In this document: piece after piece, positions 1 through 5,866 of the stretch
Layout: every line of letters starts with the position of its first letter
Position numbering within the stretch: position 1 is the first letter of the stretch
Origin: Fidelibacterota bacterium
GTDB taxonomy: Bacteria > Fidelibacterota > JAANXI01
DNA: 5,866 nucleotides
Direction of reading: 5' to 3'
NCBI GenBank assembly: GCA_018263365.1
Contig: JAANXI010000161.1
Coordinates: 1 to 5,866 of the forward strand
Program-made: the position numbers and the translations under genes
The notes under the pieces: model-generated
What the model was told of the DNA's origin: nothing
The model's database searches: none
What the model saw: the letters and a program-made list of their open reading frames with translations, nothing else

Positions 1-219
1 CGTCAATATCCCCGCCATCACGCCGACGGTAGCAATCATACTAATCCACATGCGCGGGACGTAACCCTTTGCCAACGCCATATTATTGAGCTCAAGCAGA
101 CCAAGAACAGCCACCAGGGTGATAAAACCGGCGAAATACAATTGCCCGAACCAGATAGCTGCAAGAATCAGCGGAATCCCAAGAATCGAGACCAAAATGC
201 GTTGAATTGCTTCGCTCAA
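1..219 (-). CDS. cdsA: Phosphatidate cytidylyltransferase, N-terminal part (cut by window edge)
   Basis: CdsA makes CDP-diacylglycerol from phosphatidate and CTP at the inner membrane, the branch point to all phospholipids. The first 73 codons are visible. They begin MSEAIQRILVSILGIPLIL and continue through two hydrophobic segments (about residues 8-24 and 29-44) to the 'LLELNNMALAKG' stretch, which resembles the 'R-x5-GIPL' opening and 'EF-x2-LA-x-KG' loop of CdsA proteins. A third hydrophobic segment starts near residue 58. The catalytic C-terminal signature lies outside the window, so the family call rests on the N-terminus. The start is TTG at 219-217: an in-frame TAA at 234-232 excludes longer starts, and AGGAG lies 5 nt upstream. 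The gene is separated from rlpA by 156 bp carrying its own likely promoter. In many bacteria cdsA sits next to uppS, dxr and rseP; no uppS precedes it here, and what follows is not visible. Confidence 0.8.
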   Translation of the reverse strand, partial: MSEAIQRILVSILGIPLILAAIWFGQLYFAGFITLVAVLGLLELNNMALAKGYVPRMWISMIATVGVMAGILT

Positions 220-224
220 GTATG

Positions 225-229
225 CTCCT
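225..229 (-). promoter_or_regulatory. Ribosome binding site fixing the TTG start of cdsA
   Basis: On the minus strand AGGAG (229-225) is followed by a 5-nt spacer and then TTG at 219-217. An in-frame stop at 234-232 leaves no room for an upstream start in this frame, so this strong Shine-Dalgarno sequence supports TTG as the true initiation codon. Confidence 0.7.
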
Positions 230-328
230 GTTTACGATTACAGCCATCCAAGCCAGATGTGGGTGCGTTGGGTTGCCCAGAAATAACTGACTTTTCAGCG
301 TCTGTTTAATGAAGTTAATCAGAGGCGA

Positions 329-357
329 ATTTTAATTAAAAACCCCGTAGTTTTCAA
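329..357 (-). promoter_or_regulatory. Predicted sigma70-type promoter for cdsA
   Basis: Reading the minus strand, TTGAAA (357-352) and TAAAAT (334-329) are separated by exactly 17 nt. Each hexamer differs from the TTGACA/TATAAT consensus at one position. Transcription would start near 322 and give a leader of about 100 nt before the TTG codon at 219. It is the only good match I found in the 156-bp gap between rlpA and cdsA (220-375). The leader holds only very short inverted repeats (TGGG-CAA-CCCA and CTGA-AAAG-TCAG), too weak to call a riboswitch or attenuator. If the host belongs to a lineage with a Bacteroidota-type sigma consensus, this match would mean less. Confidence 0.5.
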
Positions 358-375
358 GAAATATTCAACGATCCC

Positions 376-861
376 CTATCGTGCGTATTCGTTATCTCCC
401 AATTCGACAATTTCCATTTTAACTTTTGCGGTACCGGGCCCAAGGATGCCAAGTTTTTTTGCAGCCCCATACGAAAGATCCAGCATTCTACCCGGTATGA
501 ACGGTCCCCGGTCGTTAATTCGTACAAGAATTGATCTATCGTTCTCCAGATTTGTCACCCGCACAATGGTATTAAACGGAAGCGTTTTATGCGCCGCCGT
601 GATGCCATACATGTCGAACGTTTCCCCGTTTGCTGTCAGTTTCCCATGGAAGCCATGGGCGTAATAGGAAGCGATGCCAACATACGTCTGTCCCACCCGG
701 ACATTCGCATTCAGTTTCGGCGGACTGCTTTTTCTGGATTTCTTGGCACTGGTTGACTCTTGGGAGCCGGAGGGCGAGGAGGTAAACCGTGGCGATGAAG
801 TACATTCGTACATTAGGAACGCCACTAAAATAATCGCCAAACTGTCCCACAATCTACTCAT
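376..861 (-). CDS. rlpA: RlpA-like septal ring lytic transglycosylase (double-psi beta-barrel protein)
   Basis: RlpA-type enzymes cleave peptidoglycan glycan strands in the periplasm, often at the division site on strands lacking stem peptides. From the ATG at 861 the protein has 161 residues: a hydrophobic N-terminus (about 8-17), a Ser/Pro/Lys-rich linker (21-52) and the double-psi beta-barrel domain (about 58-154). Family signatures are GIASYY (62-67), FHGKLTANGE (71-80), TAAHKTLP (88-95) and RINDRGPF (114-121). E80, H91 and D117 match in spacing the Glu, His and Asp active-site residues described for Pseudomonas RlpA. There is no C-terminal SPOR domain, so septal targeting is uncertain. 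C20 could be a lipidation site, but the preceding residues (Met-Tyr-Glu) are not a normal lipobox, so a signal anchor or cleaved signal is equally possible. The ATG overlaps the end of pyrD by 8 nt. A TTG at 921 would add 20 residues ahead of the hydrophobic segment and is unlikely. Confidence 0.9.
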   Translation of the reverse strand: MSRLWDSLAIILVAFLMYECTSSPRFTSSPSGSQESTSAKKSRKSSPPKLNANVRVGQTYVGIASYYAHGFHGKLTANGETFDMYGITAAHKTLPFNTIVRVTNLENDRSILVRINDRGPFIPGRMLDLSYGAAKKLGILGPGTAKVKMEIVELGDNEYAR

Positions 862-1765
862 GAGCAATCCCGATGATTTCGGAGATAGATTCAAAACCTT
901 GTTCATCGAGCCAGCTGGCAATTTCCGGCAACAATTTCGGGCCGAGTCCGGGATCCCGGTAGTTCATGGTGCCAATTTCCACCGCGGAGGCCCCGGCCAT
1001 CAGATATTCGAGTACATCACCGGCATTTGCGATTCCGCCAATTCCGATAATTGGCACATCAACGGCCTCATACACCTTAAAGACCTGTGCAACGGCCACC
1101 GGTTTGATTGCCGGGCCCGAGAGTCCGCCAAAGATGGTACTCAGCACAGGGCGCTGCTTTTCAATATCAATTCGCGCCCCCACAAGGGTATTGATCAGCG
1201 ACAAGATATCGGTACCGGCCTCCACAGCCGCTTCCGCCATGGCCTGGATCGAAGTCACATTCGGCGACAGTTTAGTGATTATCGGTTTATCGGTAATGTC
1301 CCGTAGTTCTCGAATGAGCATCTTCATGTGCTTCTCTGACACTCCGAACTCCATTCCGCCCTCTTTCACATTCGGACAAGAGACGTTGATTTCGTACCCA
1401 TCGACCCCGGATTCGGCTTCCAGTAACTCCATTACCCTGCAGTACTCGCTCATCTTGCTGCCGGCGATGTTGACTATCAGAATTGTCCCCTTATTTCTGA
1501 CGACCGGCAACTTTTCTTCGATAAATTTTTCCACACCGATATTCGCCAATCCGATGGAGTTGAGCATTCCACTGGATGTTTCAACGATCCTGGGCGGAGC
1601 ATTTCCTTCACGCGGTGTCCCCGTCAATGATTTCGTCACCATGCCACCGAATTCACTGATGTCCACAAAATCGGGCAGATCATCGCCGTAGCCGAAGGTG
1701 CCACTGGCCGGCATGATCGGGTTCTTCAGTGTAAGCGGGGCAAGGTTTGTTGTCAAATCAGCCAT
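854..1765 (-). CDS. pyrD: Dihydroorotate dehydrogenase B (NAD+), catalytic subunit
   Basis: PyrD oxidises dihydroorotate to orotate with FMN in pyrimidine biosynthesis, in the cytoplasm. The 303-residue length is typical of class 1 enzymes. The NVSCPNV motif (127-133) carries a cysteine as catalytic base (C130), the mark of class 1 enzymes, where membrane-linked class 2 enzymes use serine. Other family landmarks are PASGTFGYG (19-27), K45 in VTKSLT, NSIGLAN (69-75, substrate loop), K165 in ITKLSPN, INTL (191-194), GGLSGPAIKP (213-222), and the FMN phosphate-binding GIGGI (241-245) with GT (265-266). The gene for the electron-transfer subunit PyrK lies directly upstream with a 3-nt gap, which identifies the enzyme as class 1B, using NAD+ as final acceptor. 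No clear Shine-Dalgarno sequence precedes the ATG at 1765, so translation probably depends on ribosomes finishing pyrK. No key residue is missing. Confidence 0.97.
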   Translation of the reverse strand: MADLTTNLAPLTLKNPIMPASGTFGYGDDLPDFVDISEFGGMVTKSLTGTPREGNAPPRIVETSSGMLNSIGLANIGVEKFIEEKLPVVRNKGTILIVNIAGSKMSEYCRVMELLEAESGVDGYEINVSCPNVKEGGMEFGVSEKHMKMLIRELRDITDKPIITKLSPNVTSIQAMAEAAVEAGTDILSLINTLVGARIDIEKQRPVLSTIFGGLSGPAIKPVAVAQVFKVYEAVDVPIIGIGGIANAGDVLEYLMAGASAVEIGTMNYRDPGLGPKLLPEIASWLDEQGFESISEIIGIAHE

Positions 1766-1768
1766 AAA

Positions 1769-2557
1769 TCAATCGGTAAAAGTTAAATGCATTGCATTAA
1801 ATATTGGCCCGTCTTTGCAGACGAGAGCGAATTTTTTCTGCGGAAGATGCTGCTCAATCGAACATCCTTGGCATAACCCGATTCCACATGCCATCTCCCG
1901 TTCGATTGATAATTCCAGCGGAATCTCCCGATCGCGACAAATGTGCGCAATGGCCTTCATCATCGGCTCGGGCCCGCAACTGTAGGCCATGAATTCCGTG
2001 CCAGCCTCTTGCTCATCCAGATACTGTTCAAGTTGTTCCGTGACCAGACCGTGAAAGCCCAACGAACCATCATCCGTAGATAAATTCAGGTCCGCATCCG
2101 GATCATCTGTGTAATAGTGCTCATCCGCATTCAACGCTCCTATAAACAAAACAGGTCGTTTAGTTCTGCTCACAAAATAATCCCGCAGAACAACCAGCGG
2201 AGCGAAGCCTAATCCACCGCCGATCAAAAGTGGGGTTCTTTCTCCGATATCCACGGTAAAGGAATTTCCCAACGGCCCGATGATATTCGCAGCGTCCCCT
2301 GATTGCAACCCTGCCATCTGGTTGGTGCCGATTCCGATCGCCTTGTAGATTATTTCGATAATGTCAATCGAGATTCGCGCGATGCTAAACGGACGGCGCC
2401 ACAACGGGGCTCCATCTGGGTTTGTCAAAATATTGATAAACTGTCCGGGGCGATTTTCGCTGGCAAATTCCGGCGCCCGTAACTTCAGCCGGTAGATCCG
2501 GTTGGCTACTTCTTCATTGGAGACGACAGGTGCGTCGGTTAAAAATATTTTGCTCAT
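1769..2557 (-). CDS. pyrK: Dihydroorotate dehydrogenase B, electron transfer subunit (FAD, 2Fe-2S)
   Basis: PyrK accepts electrons from FMN in PyrD through a [2Fe-2S] cluster and FAD and passes them to NAD+. The 262-residue protein has the usual layout. An N-terminal FAD-binding barrel contains RRPFSIA (54-60). The NAD(P)-binding domain contains GGGLGFAPL (113-121) and CGPEPMM (194-200). The C-terminal cluster segment MACGIGLCQGC has ligands C224, C229 and C232, with the fourth, C247, in VCKDGPIF. All four cysteines and their spacing fit PyrK rather than the related sulfide or ferredoxin-NADP reductases, and the adjacent pyrD settles the assignment. The ATG at 2557 shares one base with the stop of the TPR lipoprotein gene (TGATG), typical of re-initiation by a terminating ribosome. 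Confidence 0.97.
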   Translation of the reverse strand: MSKIFLTDAPVVSNEEVANRIYRLKLRAPEFASENRPGQFINILTNPDGAPLWRRPFSIARISIDIIEIIYKAIGIGTNQMAGLQSGDAANIIGPLGNSFTVDIGERTPLLIGGGLGFAPLVVLRDYFVSRTKRPVLFIGALNADEHYYTDDPDADLNLSTDDGSLGFHGLVTEQLEQYLDEQEAGTEFMAYSCGPEPMMKAIAHICRDREIPLELSIEREMACGIGLCQGCSIEQHLPQKKFALVCKDGPIFNAMHLTFTD

Positions 2558-4578
2558 CAGGGTGTGGGAAAATCCGTCTCAGGTGGATCGTCTTCTACCG
2601 GTTGCTCAAATGCCTGTGTCGAGGTGTCCGGTTCGGCCGGCGCCATACTTTGTGCTGCTGTGTCCTGATCTTCGGGTTTCGCTGTCAGCGCAGACTTAAT
2701 ACTTCGTAAATCCTGGAGTCTGCTGGAGGCACTGGAAGTAATTTTATGGTCAGGATACCTCGCTTGAAATTCCTCATATTTGGCAATCGCCGAGTCAATC
2801 TGCATCAGTTTGTTTTCGTACATCCAGCCCAGTGCGTACAATGATTTCGGCCCAAATTCAGAGTTCGTATAATCCCGGTAGATCTGCCGGAAAATATCCT
2901 GCGCTTTTGTGACCTGATCGTCGGCAAGGAGAGAGTCTGCTCTGCTGTATTTTTTGGCAAGTGCAATATATTCCGGTGACGGTGTACTCGGTTCTTCTTT
3001 TTTCTGAGTCAGTTGATCTCTGGTATCATACAGATGCAGCGCCTCACTCTCCGGATATTTTCCCCGAACTTCCTCTATTATTTTTGCTGCTTTTGAAGGG
3101 TTGTCAAGGAAGGCTTCATAGGTGTGGGCCTGCAACAGCCTCGACTGGGCTTTAAGTTCGTCCGAAGTAGCTAGTGTTAAAACACTGTCGGTGAGAGTAA
3201 GTCCTCGTTCAAACCTTTTGATATCAAGAATAAACAGTTCGGCGAGGTTATACATGGCCTGCGCATATTCATTTCTGGTATCGAGCGAATCCTGTTCCAG
3301 CACCCAGGGATATACCTCCTGGAAGGTGTATTGTTGTTCAGATGTTGTATCTTCTTCAGCCTGGTCATTTTCGAGTAACGCCTGCTTCATTTGCTCTTTT
3401 GCGCTTAGTTCCTGAGTGGAGTCCGCTGTATCCGTATTCGCCGCCGTTTCAACAGAATCCGGTTCCGGCATGTGTTCGGTTGTGTAAGCATCAATCAGCG
3501 CTTGTCGCAGGCTGTTTTTGGAATTACGGTATTTCTGAAGATTCCCGATAATGCCTATCTTTTTGCTGGTGTCATCCGTGTATTCGGATTTGGAGAAGGC
3601 AACCGACACTTTATCATAATTTTTCTTCGCCTCGTCGAAGTCCATCCGTTCATAGGCTAACTCTGCCAGATAGTAATATCCGGCCGCTGCTGCACTCGTC
3701 CGGGGATATTCACTCACCACATAGCGATAGGTATCAGCGGCTTTCGATGTATCATCGCGCGCTTCATACACTAGCCCACGCTGGATTTCCAGTTCTGCAT
3801 ATTGATCGCTATACTCTTCCTCTGCAAGCATCGCCTGAATTTTATCATTGGCAAGTTCATAACGTTCCTGAAGGCGCCAAATCCGTACCAATTGTACCTG
3901 TATTCGTCTGTCATAATCGGGCTTCCGGGTAAACCGCGCAGCCTCTTGAAAGAACTTCTCGGCCTCACCGAATTCCTTATGCTCCAGCGCCCACTGCCCC
4001 GTCCGCCACGCAGCATCGGCCTTTACTTCATTATCATCGGCGATTTCGATTGCCGACTGAACATTGTCCAGCATCGCGGAGGAGGTACCATCGGATTTTT
4101 CCAGGTCCGCAAGGGCCATATACGCCTGAGCCCGCAGTGAGTGGTTTTTGCTGTTATTTATAAGGTATTCGAATTCATGTCGCGCTAATGGATTTTCTTC
4201 CAGCGGCAGATAGGCTTTTCCAAGATAGAGGCGCGCTTCTTCCCGGTACGGACTATTGGGATAGTTGCTTATGAGATCGCTGAGATAATTTCGTGCTAAT
4301 CCCGCCTGATCAAGGTAAAAATACGATTTTCCGATGAGCAGATATGCATCATCCACATACTTGGAATCGCTGTATTCAGTAAGGATCTTCTTCCCCTTTT
4401 CAACGGCGCGGCGAAACTGGTCTTTGGTTTGATTTGAAATATCTCGTCCCTGACGTTCCTCCTGATGATACGATTCAACACCGGAATCATACGCTGTTTT
4501 CGCATTATACACGGTATTGAAGTAGACACACCCTGACAGGAGTCCCGCGAGAAACAACAAAGGCAAAAATTTATTCAC
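2557..4578 (-). CDS. Large TPR-repeat outer-membrane lipoprotein, function unknown
   Basis: I do not recognise a named gene. The 673-residue protein starts with a lipoprotein signal peptide: hydrophobic residues 4-14, lipobox LSGC and C17 as lipidation site. Position +2 is Val, not Asp, which favours the outer membrane. An aromatic stretch follows the cysteine (VYFNTVYNAK, 18-27). Two blocks of TPR-like helical hairpins follow. Block one (about 53-330) includes units near 75-107, 113-141, 186-216, 262-292 and 298-328; several end in the 'YP' typical of Sel1/YbgF/BamD-type repeats. Block two (about 436-615) includes units near 545-571 and 577-609. A linker (about 366-415) rich in Asp, Glu, Thr and Ser separates them, and the tail (634-673) is acidic and proline-rich, probably disordered. 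The likely role is a periplasm-facing scaffold for protein-protein contacts. BamD is much shorter, so this is not simply BamD. The start is GTG at 4578, overlapping the sir2 stop as GTGA, with a weak GGAAA upstream. Confidence 0.9.
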   Translation of the reverse strand: MNKFLPLLFLAGLLSGCVYFNTVYNAKTAYDSGVESYHQEERQGRDISNQTKDQFRRAVEKGKKILTEYSDSKYVDDAYLLIGKSYFYLDQAGLARNYLSDLISNYPNSPYREEARLYLGKAYLPLEENPLARHEFEYLINNSKNHSLRAQAYMALADLEKSDGTSSAMLDNVQSAIEIADDNEVKADAAWRTGQWALEHKEFGEAEKFFQEAARFTRKPDYDRRIQVQLVRIWRLQERYELANDKIQAMLAEEEYSDQYAELEIQRGLVYEARDDTSKAADTYRYVVSEYPRTSAAAAGYYYLAELAYERMDFDEAKKNYDKVSVAFSKSEYTDDTSKKIGIIGNLQKYRNSKNSLRQALIDAYTTEHMPEPDSVETAANTDTADSTQELSAKEQMKQALLENDQAEEDTTSEQQYTFQEVYPWVLEQDSLDTRNEYAQAMYNLAELFILDIKRFERGLTLTDSVLTLATSDELKAQSRLLQAHTYEAFLDNPSKAAKIIEEVRGKYPESEALHLYDTRDQLTQKKEEPSTPSPEYIALAKKYSRADSLLADDQVTKAQDIFRQIYRDYTNSEFGPKSLYALGWMYENKLMQIDSAIAKYEEFQARYPDHKITSSASSRLQDLRSIKSALTAKPEDQDTAAQSMAPAEPDTSTQAFEQPVEDDPPETDFPTP

Positions 4579-5378
4579 GAATATTTCCAGCTATGGTATT
4601 GATTTAACAGTTCAGGTAAAGCTATACCCGATTTCATCCGAATTGTTTCATCGGCGATCAGAGAAATATCGGTATGTTCAGGGTTGATTTCAACCAGATA
4701 AGCATCATGACTTTTTGCCATCCGGGGTAGCCCGGCGGCGGGATACACCACGCCGGATGTACCGATGGAAAACATTACATCTGCCGACGCGGCGTGTTGT
4801 TCAGCCTCATTGACGGCTGCCATTGGCAGTGATTCTCCAAACCAGACAACATCGGGACGAATATATCCGCCGCACTCATCGCAAATCGGTGCGCCTTCAG
4901 AGGGCCTCAGATTATTGTAATCGTACCGTTTTTTGCAGTCAACACAATAATTCCGATAGATATTTCCGTGAAGTTCAATCACATTTTCGCTGCCAGCCCG
5001 CTGGTGAAGCCCATCGACGTTCTGGGTAATTATCGTGACATAATCGAACTCCTCCTGCATAGATGCCAATGCTTTGTGTCCGGGATTAGGCTCAACGTTA
5101 TCGATAATCTCCCGGCGATGTTCGTACCACTCGGACACCCGGTCAGGGTTCTCCATAAAGGCATCGAAGTTCGCCAACTCCTCCGGACGCATTATTTTCC
5201 ACAGCCCTTCTTCACCCCGAAACGTGGGAATACCGCTTTCAGCCGAAATCCCGGCTCCGGTCAGCGCCACGATATGCGAGGCCTTATCTACCTGCTCAAA
5301 CAGAAAAGGATCCAGTTGTAGGTTTGGTGAATCCATCTTCTCATCTTCCTGTGATTTACCAAATATGCTCTGCCACAT
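4575..5378 (-). CDS. cobB: Sir2-family NAD-dependent protein deacylase (CobB/SIRT5-like)
   Basis: Sirtuins remove acyl groups from lysine side chains, consuming NAD+ and yielding nicotinamide and O-acyl-ADP-ribose. Visible motifs in the 267-residue reading are GAGISAESGIPTFR (41-54, NAD-binding), TQNVDGLH (118-125), catalytic H137 in ELHGN, zinc ligands C145, C148, C166 and C169, VVWFGE (177-182), GTSGVVYPAAGLP (206-218) and INPE (231-234). Y85 and R88 in WYEHRRE form the Y-x-x-R pair that binds acidic acyl groups in SIRT5 and CobB, so desuccinylase or demalonylase activity is plausible beside deacetylation. The ATG at 5378 lies 6 nt after the amidohydrolase stop. An internal ATG at 5336 (residue 15) has a better ribosome binding site and would give 253 residues, closer to usual family length; residues 1-14 carry no family motif. 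The stop overlaps the GTG of the TPR gene. Substrates cannot be told from the sequence. Confidence 0.95.
   Translation of the reverse strand: MWQSIFGKSQEDEKMDSPNLQLDPFLFEQVDKASHIVALTGAGISAESGIPTFRGEEGLWKIMRPEELANFDAFMENPDRVSEWYEHRREIIDNVEPNPGHKALASMQEEFDYVTIITQNVDGLHQRAGSENVIELHGNIYRNYCVDCKKRYDYNNLRPSEGAPICDECGGYIRPDVVWFGESLPMAAVNEAEQHAASADVMFSIGTSGVVYPAAGLPRMAKSHDAYLVEINPEHTDISLIADETIRMKSGIALPELLNQYHSWKYS
5345..5350 (-). promoter_or_regulatory. Possible ribosome binding site for a shorter Sir2 start
   Basis: On the minus strand AGGAAG (5350-5345) lies 8 nt before ATG 5336, inside the longest sir2 reading frame. The 5378 start has only a GGAGA about 9 nt away and a GGAG almost touching the ATG. 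This site therefore supports initiation at 5336, but does not prove it. Confidence 0.45.
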
Positions 5379-5384
5379 GCTCCA

Positions 5385-5866
5385 TTATCTCCGGGACTCA
5401 TTCACAATTTGACCGTTCACCATGACGATATCCGGTAAAGATAAAACCTCAAGCGGCGGTTCGCTAAAGATATTCAGATCTGCATCCTTTCCGACTTCGA
5501 TACTGCCCACTCGCTCTTCAATATCCAGTATTTTTGCCGGGACGCTCGTGATAGTTTTCAAGGCGTCCAGCTGAGACAATCCTGCCTGCTGGAGTAAAGC
5601 AGTCTGATGCATGATGTTTTTGATATCTGCCAATCCTTTGCGGCCAAATTGGTCTACTTGGAGTTGAAACTGAAAGTTCCGTCGAAATAGGGAGTCGGCC
5701 CGCTGCATGTTGATCGATTCTAGCCAAATTCCGGTTGAATAGATATCCAGGGGACCGGTCAGGATATCAGGATGCCAGGAAGAGAACCGCCCCCACAACT
5801 CATCAATTTGGGACATCCCGACAAAGACAACCCGGAGGTCGTAATCCTCATACAGGGAGATGCCAC
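5385..5866 (-). CDS. Imidazolonepropionase-like amidohydrolase, C-terminal part (cut by window edge)
   Basis: The visible 159 codons are the end of a metal-dependent amidohydrolase; the frame stays open to the window edge, so the start is missing. The clearest match is the C-terminal signature: ALKTITSVPAKIL (101-113 of the visible part), RVGSIEVGKDADLNIF (118-133) and a final strand with VMVNGQIV (147-154), where the chain returns to the small beta-sandwich. FQLQVD (66-71) falls where the family normally has its metal-binding or catalytic Asp, so D71 is a candidate. The metal-binding HxH motif and the other His ligands would lie upstream and cannot be checked. The style is that of imidazolonepropionase-like and prolidase-like amidohydrolases rather than dihydroorotase, despite the pyr genes nearby. 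The substrate is unknown, as is whether the protein is exported. The TAA stop at 5387-5385 is 6 nt before the first sir2 ATG. An internal ATG at 5816 is not the true start. Confidence 0.85.
   Translation of the reverse strand, partial: GISLYEDYDLRVVFVGMSQIDELWGRFSSWHPDILTGPLDIYSTGIWLESINMQRADSLFRRNFQFQLQVDQFGRKGLADIKNIMHQTALLQQAGLSQLDALKTITSVPAKILDIEERVGSIEVGKDADLNIFSEPPLEVLSLPDIVMVNGQIVNESRR

Noticed and set aside
220..322. Riboswitch or attenuator in the cdsA leader
   Set aside because: Only 4-bp inverted repeats are present (TGGG/CCCA and CTGA/TCAG), with no layered helices or known aptamer pattern.
341..356. Possible terminator after rlpA (AAAAC-GTTTT inverted repeat next to a T-run)
   Set aside because: The stem is only 5 AT-rich pairs without a GC core, and it overlaps the spacer of the predicted cdsA promoter. 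It is too weak to call as an intrinsic terminator.
674..1306. Open frame on the plus strand across the rlpA-pyrD junction (210 codons)
   Set aside because: It is antisense to two well-supported genes, with no recognisable motif and no clear ribosome binding site.
966..1691. Long open frame on the plus strand opposite pyrD (241 codons)
   Set aside because: It lies wholly antisense to pyrD, whose family motifs are intact, and its translation is rich in Ser, Pro, Thr and Ile with no recognisable domain. It is a shadow of pyrD codon usage.
5385..5866. Dihydroorotase (pyrC), suggested by the nearby pyrK-pyrD genes
   Set aside because: The C-terminal sequence reads like imidazolonepropionase-like amidohydrolases (PAKIL, RVGSIEVGKDADL) and the preceding segment does not look like PyrC.
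1..5866. Mobile element, CRISPR array, toxin-antitoxin pair or phage gene
   Set aside because: There are no direct-repeat arrays, transposase-like frames, terminal inverted repeats or small paired genes; the genes are densely packed and housekeeping in style.

Overview
The window looks like an ordinary chromosomal segment of a Gram-negative bacterium with moderate GC content. All supported genes lie on the minus strand, so transcription runs from high to low coordinates. The outer-membrane-type lipoprotein signal on the large TPR protein, an RlpA-type lytic transglycosylase and a two-subunit NAD-linked dihydroorotate dehydrogenase together suggest a lineage in or near the FCB superphylum (Marinimicrobia-, Calditrichota- or KSB1-like). 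This is an impression from protein style, not a demonstrated assignment.

In transcription order the window holds: the C-terminal part of an imidazolonepropionase-like amidohydrolase (5866-5385, cut by the window edge); a Sir2-family NAD-dependent protein deacylase (5378-4575); a 673-residue TPR lipoprotein of unknown function (4578-2557); PyrK, the iron-sulfur flavoprotein subunit of class 1B dihydroorotate dehydrogenase (2557-1769); PyrD, its catalytic subunit (1765-854); and RlpA, a septal/peptidoglycan lytic transglycosylase (861-376). A 156-bp intergenic region follows, with a good sigma70-like promoter, and then the N-terminus of CdsA (phosphatidate cytidylyltransferase), which starts with TTG at 219 and leaves the window at position 1.

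The first six genes are packed head to tail. The junctions are a 6-nt gap, a 4-nt GTGA overlap, a 1-nt TGATG overlap, a 3-nt gap and an 8-nt overlap, so they almost certainly form one translationally coupled operon. It mixes functions: pyrimidine synthesis (PyrK/PyrD make orotate while reducing NAD+), NAD+-consuming protein deacylation (Sir2), and cell-envelope proteins (TPR lipoprotein, RlpA). CdsA, which makes CDP-diacylglycerol for phospholipid synthesis, appears to begin a separate transcription unit. I see no mobile element, CRISPR array, tRNA, rRNA or phage gene, and no convincing new biological system. The least explained item is the large TPR lipoprotein and its tight coupling to pyrK.
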